DNA of 64,000 nt from Pseudomonadales bacterium (lineage in GTDB: Bacteria; Pseudomonadota; Gammaproteobacteria; Pseudomonadales; JAHRWD01): assembly GCA_029210125.1 (NCBI GenBank), contig JARGPR010000006.1:62001-126000 (forward strand), read 5' to 3'. The notes under the pieces were generated by a model, which was given only the letters and a program-made list of their open reading frames with translations, made no database searches and was not told the DNA's origin. Positions 7,984-16,293 of this stretch are shown here, piece by piece. The position numbers and the translations under genes were made by a program. Position 1 is the first letter of the stretch. Each line of letters opens with the position of its first letter.

Positions 7984-10377
7984 TTAAGCAGTGTCGTTAG
8001 ACTTATCCTTGATCAACCAATGGGCTATGGCTGGCAGAAGAAGGATCGCTCCCAGCATGTTTAGCAAAAACATGAAGGTTAACAAAATGCCCATATCGGC
8101 CTGGAATTTCAAGTCTGAAAAAATCCACGTAGCTACACCTACCGCAAGGGTTAAACCGGTAAATATGATCGGTTTCCCAGTAAGGCGAAGTGCTCGATAA
8201 TAGGATTCCTGCAGGCTCATGCCCTGGGCAATAAACTCCTCCAGGCGACTGTAGATGTAGATGCCATAATCAACACCGATACCTACACCCAGCGCAACTA
8301 CTGGTAGGGTATTCACTTTAAGCCCAATATCCAGAATCGTCATCAGGGCGTAGCAAAGTACAGACACCAGCGCCAAGGGCAAAATGATACAGAGCGTTCC
8401 GCGAATTGAACGGTAGGTCACTACGCAAAGCAGGAAGATGGCGATGTAAACATAGGCCATAATCGGTAGCTGTGCTGCGGCAACTGCCTGGTTGGTCGCG
8501 CCAATAATACCGACATTGGCAGATGCCAGTTTGGGATTAAATTGTTCGATCGGCAGTCCGGATTCAAACTCATTGATACCATCAATGATTACCTGAATGG
8601 TTTTGGCTTTATGGTCTGCGGTGTAGACCAGAATCGGCATCGCGGTACAGTCGGCATCCATCAGGCCACCACTGGTTTCCATATACCGAAGTGCACCGCT
8701 CATATTGTAGCGATTACGTAAAATAGTCTGCCACTTGGGTGAGCCCTCGTTATTCCCGGAAGTAACAATTTTCATCGCCTCGGATAACGATGCAACCGAC
8801 TGTACGCCTGGGAGGTTTTGAATATGCCAATGGAAACGATCCATTGCATCCATGATCTCATAGTTAATACAGGCATCCTGTGGTGCAGCAACAATGACCG
8901 AAAGCACATCTACGCCGATAGCAAACTTGGAGGTAATCACTTCACTATCGATGTTGTAGCGAGCATCTTCTCTCAGTTCAGGAACGCCCGCCTGAAGATC
9001 ACCAATCTGTAGATCATTACCCTTGTAGAGGCCCCAGACACCAAGAACCAGTGCGACGGCCAGTACCTGAACGGCACGTTTACGGGTTGTGAGTGTTGAT
9101 AAACCCCTCCACACGTTGTCCATTTTGGACTCACCCTGCTGGCGTTTTTCCCGATAGGCATCAATGTCCTTAAGTTTTACAAAAGAAAGCAGGATAGGTA
9201 GAAGAATCAAATTGGAGAAAATGATCAGCGCCACACCCAGTGAGGCTGTAATAGCCATCTCCTGAATGATACCAATGCCGATTAACAACACTGTTAGAAA
9301 ACCAATGGTGTCACTAACCAGAGCCAGGCTTCCGGGAATAACCAGTCGGCGGAACGTTCGGCGAGCCGCTTCATTGCCATCTACACCCTGGGTTTCTGAA
9401 GTCACTGGCATCACAGGTTTGTGGACATCGGTTTCTTCTCCGCCATACAGGACTTCTCCCATCCAGCTACTGATCATCTGTACCCCATGACTGACGCCGA
9501 TGGCAAAGACCAAAAATGGCACCAATATGCTCATCGGATCGATACCGAACCCCATCAGGCTAAGTGATCCCAGCTGCCAGATTACCGCAACAACACTACA
9601 GACGAGTGGCAGAATCATCAGTTTGACAGAGCCGGAATAGAGCCATAAAAGAACCCCGGTGATTAACAGCGCAATACCAAAGAATGCAATTACACTTCGC
9701 GCTCCTTCAGCGATATCACCAATGGATTTGGCAAAACCGAGAATATGAACCTTAACGTTTTCAGTTTCAAAGCGTTGTCGAACTTTGGTTTCAAGATCCC
9801 TAGATACCCGCTGGTAATCAAGAGGCTTACCGGTTTTGGGGTCAAAATCGAGCAGCTCAGCACGGATCAGTGCACCACTAAAATCGTAACTTACCAGTCG
9901 GCCGAGCTGTCCTGATTTGATGATGTTATTTTTAACAATATCAAGCCATTCCGGTGTGGGCTGAAATTCAGCAGGAATGACATTACCGCCGGCAAAGCCA
10001 TCTTCAATGAACTCGGTAAAACGAACGTTCGGAGTGAAGACAGAGGTTACGCTGGATTTAGCGATACCATCGAGAAAGAATACCTCATCGGTAGCATCAC
10101 CTAATGCAGTAAAGAATTCAGGGTTGAAAATGGTGCCGTCCTGTTGAACCAGGGCGACGATGATCTGGTTGCCACCACCAAAATCTTCCTGATATTCCAG
10201 AAGAGTTTGCATGTATGGATGTTCTAGCGGCAGTTGTTTGGCAAAACCTGCCTCCATTCTTAAGGAGGTAGCGTTATACCCCATGAATGCGGTGATCAGT
10301 GTGAATAGGGTGATCAGCAACACGCGGTTGGAAAAGATCAACCGTTCGAATGCACTGATGAAACGGTTTGTTTTCAT
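7984..10377 (-). CDS. RND superfamily exporter, MMPL type
   Basis: This 797-residue inner-membrane protein has the duplicated RND layout: one helix near the N-terminus, a periplasmic domain to about 215, five helices, then one helix, a second periplasmic domain and five more helices. The first half has FAIGVSHGVQMISSW and the second GVGIGVDYGIYIYSRLEE, signatures of the COG1033/MMPL group. Related hopanoid, mycolipid and steroid-linked transporters move hydrophobic molecules using the proton gradient; the cargo is not known. It is last in an operon behind DUF1302, DUF1329 and YCF48 genes. An AAGGA site precedes the ATG. No membrane fusion protein is encoded nearby. Confidence 0.87.
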   Translation of the reverse strand: MKTNRFISAFERLIFSNRVLLITLFTLITAFMGYNATSLRMEAGFAKQLPLEHPYMQTLLEYQEDFGGGNQIIVALVQQDGTIFNPEFFTALGDATDEVFFLDGIAKSSVTSVFTPNVRFTEFIEDGFAGGNVIPAEFQPTPEWLDIVKNNIIKSGQLGRLVSYDFSGALIRAELLDFDPKTGKPLDYQRVSRDLETKVRQRFETENVKVHILGFAKSIGDIAEGARSVIAFFGIALLITGVLLWLYSGSVKLMILPLVCSVVAVIWQLGSLSLMGFGIDPMSILVPFLVFAIGVSHGVQMISSWMGEVLYGGEETDVHKPVMPVTSETQGVDGNEAARRTFRRLVIPGSLALVSDTIGFLTVLLIGIGIIQEMAITASLGVALIIFSNLILLPILLSFVKLKDIDAYREKRQQGESKMDNVWRGLSTLTTRKRAVQVLAVALVLGVWGLYKGNDLQIGDLQAGVPELREDARYNIDSEVITSKFAIGVDVLSVIVAAPQDACINYEIMDAMDRFHWHIQNLPGVQSVASLSEAMKIVTSGNNEGSPKWQTILRNRYNMSGALRYMETSGGLMDADCTAMPILVYTADHKAKTIQVIIDGINEFESGLPIEQFNPKLASANVGIIGATNQAVAAAQLPIMAYVYIAIFLLCVVTYRSIRGTLCIILPLALVSVLCYALMTILDIGLKVNTLPVVALGVGIGVDYGIYIYSRLEEFIAQGMSLQESYYRALRLTGKPIIFTGLTLAVGVATWIFSDLKFQADMGILLTFMFLLNMLGAILLLPAIAHWLIKDKSNDTA

Positions 10378-10437
10378 TGGGCAATCCTTATAATTTTTTT
10401 ATATGGCCAGCTAATGGTCGATTGACTCGACGCTGCA

Positions 10438-11403
10438 TCAGTTGGCTTTTAATTTTGCAGTTCCACGAACACCAAATACCACAAGGTCAGAGTCGTTAAT
10501 AGCGATAACCGAAGTAAGGTTTTCAAATCCACTGTAGGGGACTCGTTGGAAGTTTGTATCACCTTTGTTTTTGCGTAGTATGGTACCACCGGCGCCTAAC
10601 AGAATGGTGTCGCCAGAAACGGTATAGGTTCCACCTAGTAGATTGGTAGTAACCCCGGTGTCCAGTTGAGTCCAGTTATCACCGAGATCGTTGGAGACAA
10701 ATGCGTGGCCCCGAAGTCCGTAGACAATGATTTGGTGGCCATTTTCAATAGGTCGGGTAATCGCACCAAAAAACGATCCCACATACGGGGACTCAAGCTG
10801 TGTCCAGGTTTTTCCCTGGTCTGAAGAGCGCACCAATGTACCCGCTTCGCCTGCGATGAGAACATGCTCACCAACTCGAAGGATCGAGTTGAAGTGCCAG
10901 TCAAGTTCGCCGATCATAAAATCCTGCCATGTCTTTCCACCGTCGTGGGTGCGCATAATTAGCCCATAGGCGCCGGTTACGAGTCCATTTTTTTTGTCGA
11001 AGAACACTACATCCAGGAGCGGTTTTTCAAGGTCAGGCGCTTCAAATAACAGGTTCCAGTTTTCGCCGCCATCATGGGTGCCCAGGATGACACTGTCATG
11101 ACCCACCGCCCAGCCATTTTGGTCGTCGACGAAATCGATGGCGGTAAGCAACATTTGTGTAGGCGAGTTGGCTTGTACCCACGAGTTGCCCTGATCATCG
11201 CTATAGAGGATATGCCCTCGGCCGCCAACGGTGAATATGCGATCACCAGCAGTTGCCGAGTTCACCAGCAGGGATTTATGGGATTTAACAGCAATGGTTG
11301 AGGGTACCTGAATCGAATCTGCGTAGCCCAAATTGGTGTAAAGGTAAAAAAACAGAGTTGAAACTATCGCCAGACTACGAAACGGTTTTCCGCGACTGCT
11401 CAT
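10438..11403 (-). CDS. YCF48-like beta-propeller protein, exported
   Basis: The 321-residue protein begins with a probable signal peptide (basic start, hydrophobic core, possible cleavage near GYADS at residue 30). It then carries at least five BNR/Asp-box type turns: DDQGNSW, THDGGENW, THDGGKTW, SSDQGKTW and SNDLGDNW, typical of the photosystem II stability/YCF48 family, giving a periplasmic propeller. In non-photosynthetic proteobacteria such proteins accompany RND exporters and are thought to be assembly or scaffold factors; that role is inferred. It lies 60 bp before the RND gene. Confidence 0.85.
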   Translation of the reverse strand: MSSRGKPFRSLAIVSTLFFYLYTNLGYADSIQVPSTIAVKSHKSLLVNSATAGDRIFTVGGRGHILYSDDQGNSWVQANSPTQMLLTAIDFVDDQNGWAVGHDSVILGTHDGGENWNLLFEAPDLEKPLLDVVFFDKKNGLVTGAYGLIMRTHDGGKTWQDFMIGELDWHFNSILRVGEHVLIAGEAGTLVRSSDQGKTWTQLESPYVGSFFGAITRPIENGHQIIVYGLRGHAFVSNDLGDNWTQLDTGVTTNLLGGTYTVSGDTILLGAGGTILRKNKGDTNFQRVPYSGFENLTSVIAINDSDLVVFGVRGTAKLKAN

Positions 11404-11473
11404 TTAAACGGTCCTTAATATTTTTTTGTCGGGGATCCTGGTCTCAAAAAGAATGATTCCGGGATTCAGGAGA

Positions 11474-11506
11474 CCCAGCAACCAGGTGGAGTACCTGATT
11501 GCTGGG
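11474..11506 (-). other. Strong intergenic stem-loop between the DUF1329 and YCF48 genes
   Basis: CCCAGCAA and CAGGT (11474-11487) pair with ACCTG and TTGCTGGG (11493-11506), leaving one C-A mismatch and a five-base loop. No U-tract follows on the minus strand. Its position inside the operon suggests an RNA-stabilising or partial-termination element that would set the DUF1302/DUF1329 level above that of the transporter. Confidence 0.6.
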
Positions 11507-11516
11507 GTAATCAATG

Positions 11517-12890
11517 TTATCGAATACCAGATGCTCGAAGAGCAGCTGGCGTGTAGCGGGAGGGATCAGATCTAAATGAATGATCGTCAGGTGTATCTTC
11601 GTTATCGAGCCCAACAGCAAGGTAACGACCGGATTGTAGGTCGTAGTGAATCTCGGCGGTGTTATTGTTCACCAAAATATCGGTGCTGTTATATAGATGG
11701 CCCTCAGACATTCTCCACAACTGATCGCGTTTGTCGTAATGATCCATCACGGCAATGCTCCAGGTGTCTTCGTCCATAAAGAAGACACGTTTTTTGTAGA
11801 TATGGCTGGTACCCTCTCTCAGATCACCTTCGACATGCCATACACGATGCAATTCATAGCGCGCATAATCCTGGTTGATATGACCTTTTTGAATGATCTG
11901 ATCAACGGTAATGTCACCATTGTGCAACAAATGAGAGTTGTAAGGGATATACATCTCTTTACGGCCAACCAGGGTCCAGGAGTAGCGGTCGATATTGCCG
12001 TTATACATACCCAACTGATCACTTGTCGCGAGGCCATCACCGCCAGTTTTGGGGTTGTCATACTGAACCTGCGGTGCCCGTCTTACTCGACGTTGACCAG
12101 GGTTGTATGACCAGATGCGACGCTTATGCTCGTCATTATGCATTACACCCAAAATCAGAATTACGCTACCTGCTTTTTTGGCTGGCGACCTAACGGTTTG
12201 AAGAAAGTAAAAAACGTCGTTCTCTCCGTCAAAGCTTTCAGTTGTATTTCCTTCCTTGGACCAACCCGATAGCAACTCCTCGGTAATTTTTGAGGTTTGG
12301 TACCTTCCGGAGCCGGTTACAACGGTAGTATTTGACCAACGGTGAACACCCTCGCGAGCCACTTTGGTAGCATGGTTGAGAATGGCTTCTGCGCCATTGT
12401 TAGGAATGGGGAAGGCCCAGGCAATTTTGGCACCTTTGAAATCGTTTCCGCTTTCGGTTAGTTCCGCAGTGCTGGCATTTTCAATAGCCGCTTTATAGAC
12501 ATACGGATGGTTAGAGGCACTACGTCGGGATGGATAAATATTCATCTTGTAGTCCGCATATAGCGCAAACATTTCCTGCTGGCCGGGGCTGAGCTTGTCC
12601 GCGTATTGCTTATAGTTAGCGGAGGTGATGGTGAACAGTGGTTTGTCATCCGGGTATGGATTGGGTAGCCATTCACCTTTTGCTAGCTCTACCTGTGGGA
12701 GCCCTCCAGTCCATGCTGGTATGGTACCCTCGGCATTTCCAGCGCGGATCGCGCCGGAGGGTGTTAATGGAGTACCCTCTATACCTAGTTTTGCAGCGTC
12801 TTCAGGTGAGACCTTGGCCTGTACCCCGAAGGATGATAGTGCCGCAACAAGCGCGCTTGAAACAGCTAATATTTTTGCTTTATTTTTCAT
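11517..12890 (-). CDS. DUF1329 domain protein, exported
   Basis: The 457-residue protein starts with a clear signal peptide ending near FGVQAKV at about residue 26. The rest matches the DUF1329 family as I recall it: an EDAAKLG..GTPLTPSGA opening, aromatic-rich YNPGQRRVRRAP, and W..DEDTWSI near the end. Many members are described as related to LolA/LolB-type lipoprotein-sorting folds, so a periplasmic carrier of lipid-like molecules is a reasonable but unproven idea. It follows the DUF1302 gene by 15 bp and has a GGGA site before the ATG. In pseudomonads DUF1302 and DUF1329 genes are usually neighbours. Confidence 0.88.
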   Translation of the reverse strand: MKNKAKILAVSSALVAALSSFGVQAKVSPEDAAKLGIEGTPLTPSGAIRAGNAEGTIPAWTGGLPQVELAKGEWLPNPYPDDKPLFTITSANYKQYADKLSPGQQEMFALYADYKMNIYPSRRSASNHPYVYKAAIENASTAELTESGNDFKGAKIAWAFPIPNNGAEAILNHATKVAREGVHRWSNTTVVTGSGRYQTSKITEELLSGWSKEGNTTESFDGENDVFYFLQTVRSPAKKAGSVILILGVMHNDEHKRRIWSYNPGQRRVRRAPQVQYDNPKTGGDGLATSDQLGMYNGNIDRYSWTLVGRKEMYIPYNSHLLHNGDITVDQIIQKGHINQDYARYELHRVWHVEGDLREGTSHIYKKRVFFMDEDTWSIAVMDHYDKRDQLWRMSEGHLYNSTDILVNNNTAEIHYDLQSGRYLAVGLDNEDTPDDHSFRSDPSRYTPAALRASGIR

Positions 12891-12905
12891 GGTTATTGTC
12901 CCTTT

Positions 12906-14525
12906 CTAGAAGCTGTATTTGAAAGTAAGTGCGAAGAAGTCTCGGTCATAGGCCGAGTTGGCATCCTGGTTTCCCCAGTTCGCAGTGTATCCCAGGTCAA
13001 AGGTAGTGCTGGTCAGGTAGGTGGCGGTTACGCCCACTGTTACACTCTTCCGATCCTGAAGGAACGTACCATTTGGCGAGCTTCCCTTGGCATCATGCTT
13101 AAAGGTGACCGCTGGCTCCAGGGTCATATCAAAGAGCGCGTCAGAATACTCAACCTTAACCAGTGCGACGTATCCCCAGGAAACCGGGTCCATGCTTGCG
13201 AACGCGGCTGCATCTAAAGGGCCGCTACTTGGAAGATCGGTAAATACCACACCGGGTTCAACAAGAATCGTCATTTTATCCCCACCGAACCAGTTATTGG
13301 ATCCACCCTGGTAGGTAATGGTTGTCTGAACTTGTGTCACGTTAGCTCTGCTGTAGTTAACTACTGTGCCCAGCCCTAGGCCGAAAACGCCGAAGGTATT
13401 TGCTCCAAGGCTCAGCGGCGTATCAGGACGGTAGGAAACTTCACCTGCTAATGAAATCCCAAGATCGCCAGGTAGATCTACGTTGAAACTAGCGCCCCAC
13501 ACATCGATATCTTCAGGGTAGATTATCTGGAACGAGCCTGTAGAGAAGTCCGGAGTTCCTGCAGGGTACGGAGGTGATGCAAGAAGCACACTACCTTGGG
13601 TTGCCTGGAAGAAAGGCGTATGGCTAGATTGGCGCATATAATAGAAGGCTATTTCCATATACTCCCAATCTTCCATTAGTTTGCGAAAAGCAAAACCATA
13701 TTCGCCACCATCGTCAGGCTCGATATCCGGGCCTCTAGGCACAACACCAGCTGGCCCTAGTGCAGAACTTATAGTTATAGATGTTGATGAACCTTCACCA
13801 ACAGCGTCGGTTGTCGAAAAAAACGTGCCGACTGGATCGATAATGGTTTCGGTCCATTTAGCTACATAATAAGCCTCAATAGAAAATTCACCTCCAAAAT
13901 CGAGGGATGCCCATATCATAGGTAAAGGCAGTATGAGCTCTTTAGTTTCAATGGCGGCGCCTCGCGCCTTGGTGGCATCGATCGGATTGATGCTGTTCAG
14001 GCTATTTCCAATATAGGTACTCTCACCCCAGCTCAGCACCTGGTTGCCAGCACGAACCGATAACATTTTTTCGCCAAAGGCAAAGTTACCGTATATAAAT
14101 GCATCAAGCAGCTGAAATTTATTGCCGATTTCATCTTGGCTCTTTGAAGTGATATTAAATACGCTTGTGTCCAGCCCCTGGATTTTTGCGTCGTAAATAT
14201 AGTTACCACGAACAAAAACGCCTTTTGAGTTTTTGCTGAACCCTGCTTCAACCGTCAGCTTAAAGGGTGTTGAAACCAGTTCACCACTCTGCTCAAAATT
14301 CTTGTTGCTGGCGTTTAGAGGTTTGCTGGTATCAGGATCTTCTGTTCGCCAAATTCCACCGATGGAAACAGTGGTGTCAACAAATCCTGACATGCTGGGG
14401 TCGTCAAATTGAAGTTGTATCGCCTGGGAGCTTAAGGGCAGCGTTAAAAGAGCCCCTGTCCCGATTACCTTTGCGAGGGTGGGCGTTTTCCCACTCTGCT
14501 TATATCTGCTTGCGAGTTTAATCAC
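12906..14525 (-). CDS. DUF1302 family protein, probable outer-membrane beta-barrel
   Basis: This 539-residue protein has an N-terminal signal sequence (cleavage near SSQAIQL) and an amphipathic, aromatic- and glycine-rich composition ending in FALTFKYSF, with the C-terminal phenylalanine typical of outer-membrane barrels. Features such as AGNQVLSWGESTYIGNSLN are typical of DUF1302. It starts at GTG behind AGGAG and is first in the operon DUF1302-DUF1329-YCF48-RND. A role as outer-membrane channel for a hydrophobic substrate is inferred from the barrel character and the neighbours. The 230 bp upstream should contain the operon promoter, divergent from the chemoreceptor-like gene. Confidence 0.87.
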   Translation of the reverse strand: MIKLASRYKQSGKTPTLAKVIGTGALLTLPLSSQAIQLQFDDPSMSGFVDTTVSIGGIWRTEDPDTSKPLNASNKNFEQSGELVSTPFKLTVEAGFSKNSKGVFVRGNYIYDAKIQGLDTSVFNITSKSQDEIGNKFQLLDAFIYGNFAFGEKMLSVRAGNQVLSWGESTYIGNSLNSINPIDATKARGAAIETKELILPLPMIWASLDFGGEFSIEAYYVAKWTETIIDPVGTFFSTTDAVGEGSSTSITISSALGPAGVVPRGPDIEPDDGGEYGFAFRKLMEDWEYMEIAFYYMRQSSHTPFFQATQGSVLLASPPYPAGTPDFSTGSFQIIYPEDIDVWGASFNVDLPGDLGISLAGEVSYRPDTPLSLGANTFGVFGLGLGTVVNYSRANVTQVQTTITYQGGSNNWFGGDKMTILVEPGVVFTDLPSSGPLDAAAFASMDPVSWGYVALVKVEYSDALFDMTLEPAVTFKHDAKGSSPNGTFLQDRKSVTVGVTATYLTSTTFDLGYTANWGNQDANSAYDRDFFALTFKYSF

Positions 14526-14755
14526 GGGTACTCTCCTATATATTTTTAATTGTTATGGGGTGTAGCCTATAACGACTTTAGGGTATAAGCAATAGTTTAT
14601 TGGGGTACTGATTTCGATCAAAAATGTTCGTTAAATAACCATTGCGACAAGCGAATATTTATGCGCACATTTCATTTTGCTCTCTGTGAGCATAACCCCT
14701 TTTTTTGTACTAACCTGAATGCATTCACTACTTAGATGGTAAAGGGAATTGTATT

Positions 14756-15412
14756 GTGTCTACACCGCTTGCTGGATCATTAAGTTTCGATATTTTTTCA
14801 TCGCAGTTCGTGGTTGGAAATTGTTGTCAGTCGACCATCACTAGTTCGTCTATTTCTGCCGAACTAGGTAAGGCGTGCGGCAAGGCAAAAAAATTATCAC
14901 TCGCAGCCAAAAACGCTCGTGCAATGGTACTGCGAGTGGGGGATAGAGCGATGGGACTTAAAGTGGTAACTGATTATTTTTCAGAGCTTGCAGATAATAC
15001 TATCGCTTTGGCGGATAACATTAATAATGTCGCCAATAATATCTCGGAAGTTACTGTATCGAGATGGAGAACTGAAACCCTAATAGAACAGTTACGGAAG
15101 TCGAAAAAATTAGATGAAAGTAACTCTGCATTTGATTCAGATATTTTGAAAAAAATTTGCGAAAATGTTGGCTTGAACCTGAAGCAGGATGAGGCGACGG
15201 CTGATCAGCTAATTCGTGATCTGGAAGTTGAGTTGGAGGAAATTCAACGGCAAATGAGAGCTGCTGATGTAGTCTGTGTTACGTTTTTGCTTGAAGCAAC
15301 TAAAACGGGTGAGTTCCAGGAAATTCTTAAATCAATGGCAAACAACATTAAACAATTAGCGGATGACATTAAAGCGCATGTTACTCGATCGTACACCCTA
15401 CTGGAGATCTGA
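14756..15412 (+). CDS. Soluble, degenerate methyl-accepting chemotaxis-like protein
   Basis: The 218-residue protein has no signal peptide or membrane segment. Residues 45-97 resemble the chemoreceptor hairpin tip: NARAMVLRVGDRAMGLKVVT stands where receptors have NAA.EAARAGE..RGFAVVA, followed by a L(A/S)xxT helix. The conserved glutamates of the tip are mostly lost. Residues 165-210 look like a second, weaker copy (LLEATKTGEF then MANNIKQLADDIK). GTG start at 14756 with AAGGGA upstream. The stop is two bases from the start of an ODP-like metallo-beta-lactamase-fold gene, so they are translated as a pair. Since ODP in Treponema denticola signals oxygen through a chemoreceptor, I infer an oxygen or redox signalling module; direct CheA/CheW contact is doubtful. 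Confidence 0.6.
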   Translation: MSTPLAGSLSFDIFSSQFVVGNCCQSTITSSSISAELGKACGKAKKLSLAAKNARAMVLRVGDRAMGLKVVTDYFSELADNTIALADNINNVANNISEVTVSRWRTETLIEQLRKSKKLDESNSAFDSDILKKICENVGLNLKQDEATADQLIRDLEVELEEIQRQMRAADVVCVTFLLEATKTGEFQEILKSMANNIKQLADDIKAHVTRSYTLLEI

Positions 15413-15414
15413 TT

Positions 15415-16143
15415 TTGCAAACTCACAATATATATAAAGGTAAACACCAGTGGGTGGTTTTTGGCCGTGATGAAGGAAAACCGGATGCTATTATCGATAC
15501 CAATCAATGCATGGTTATCAATGGAAACCGTTCGCTGATTATTGACCCTGGTGGAACTGAACTATTTGCTCCAATGTTGTCCGCGGTGCTTCAATATGCT
15601 GATATAGAGGAGATTACAGACCTTTTTGCGTCTCATCAGGACCCTGATATTATTTCTTCCCTGGGTTTGTGGGATCAGGTTCTTCCCCACGCGACCCTGC
15701 ATGCTTCCTGGATTTGGGAGGGGTTTATCCGGCATTTTGGTATGGGAAATATTCCTTATCAGGCAATTCCTGATTCTGGTGGTATTTTAAGTTTGGGGGA
15801 TCTTGATTTGCAGTTGGTACCCGCGCATTTTTTACATTCATCCGGGAATTTTCACATCTACGATCCTGTTGCTAAAATCCTTTTTTCAGGGGATGTTGGT
15901 GCATCTTTAGAGCAATCAGGTTCGCCAATGTATGTAGAGGATTTTGAAAAACAGACAGAATTTATGGAAGCTTTTCATCAGCGCTGGATGCCTTCAAATG
16001 AAGCGAAGCTAGATTGGATTAACCGGGTTCGAACACTGGATATTGAATTAATGGTTCCGCAACATGGGCGAATTTTTAGACGGGAAGATGTTCCAAATTT
16101 TTTGGATTGGTTCGATGAGTTGAAAGTAGGGATTACAGGGTAA
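15415..16143 (+). CDS. Metallo-beta-lactamase-fold protein, ODP-type di-iron oxygen-binding protein
   Basis: This 242-residue cytoplasmic protein has the fold and metal ligands of flavodiiron-like MBL proteins: H74-x-D76-x-D78 in SHQDPDI, a histidine in the 138-147 cluster, D160 in FSGDVGA and H217 in VPQHGR. Flavodiiron enzymes have HxExDH at the first site; the HQDPD form is what I recall for ODP oxygen sensors. There is no flavodoxin domain, so it is unlikely to be a reductase. TTG start behind GGAG, two bases after the chemoreceptor-like gene. Binding of oxygen or Fe and signalling through the neighbour is inferred. A generic hydrolase is the alternative. Confidence 0.72.
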   Translation: MQTHNIYKGKHQWVVFGRDEGKPDAIIDTNQCMVINGNRSLIIDPGGTELFAPMLSAVLQYADIEEITDLFASHQDPDIISSLGLWDQVLPHATLHASWIWEGFIRHFGMGNIPYQAIPDSGGILSLGDLDLQLVPAHFLHSSGNFHIYDPVAKILFSGDVGASLEQSGSPMYVEDFEKQTEFMEAFHQRWMPSNEAKLDWINRVRTLDIELMVPQHGRIFRREDVPNFLDWFDELKVGITG

Positions 16144-16293
16144 AATAATTGATCTAAAAAGAGCTAATCGAACGATCTAAATTTTTCTTCTCTGTTCGGT
16201 TAGTCTAAAATTTCAACGAATCAATATTTGTAATCGGATAACCAATTCTACCCACCAATAAAGACTCCTTCGCGAAGCCTGTATTGGTTCGGT

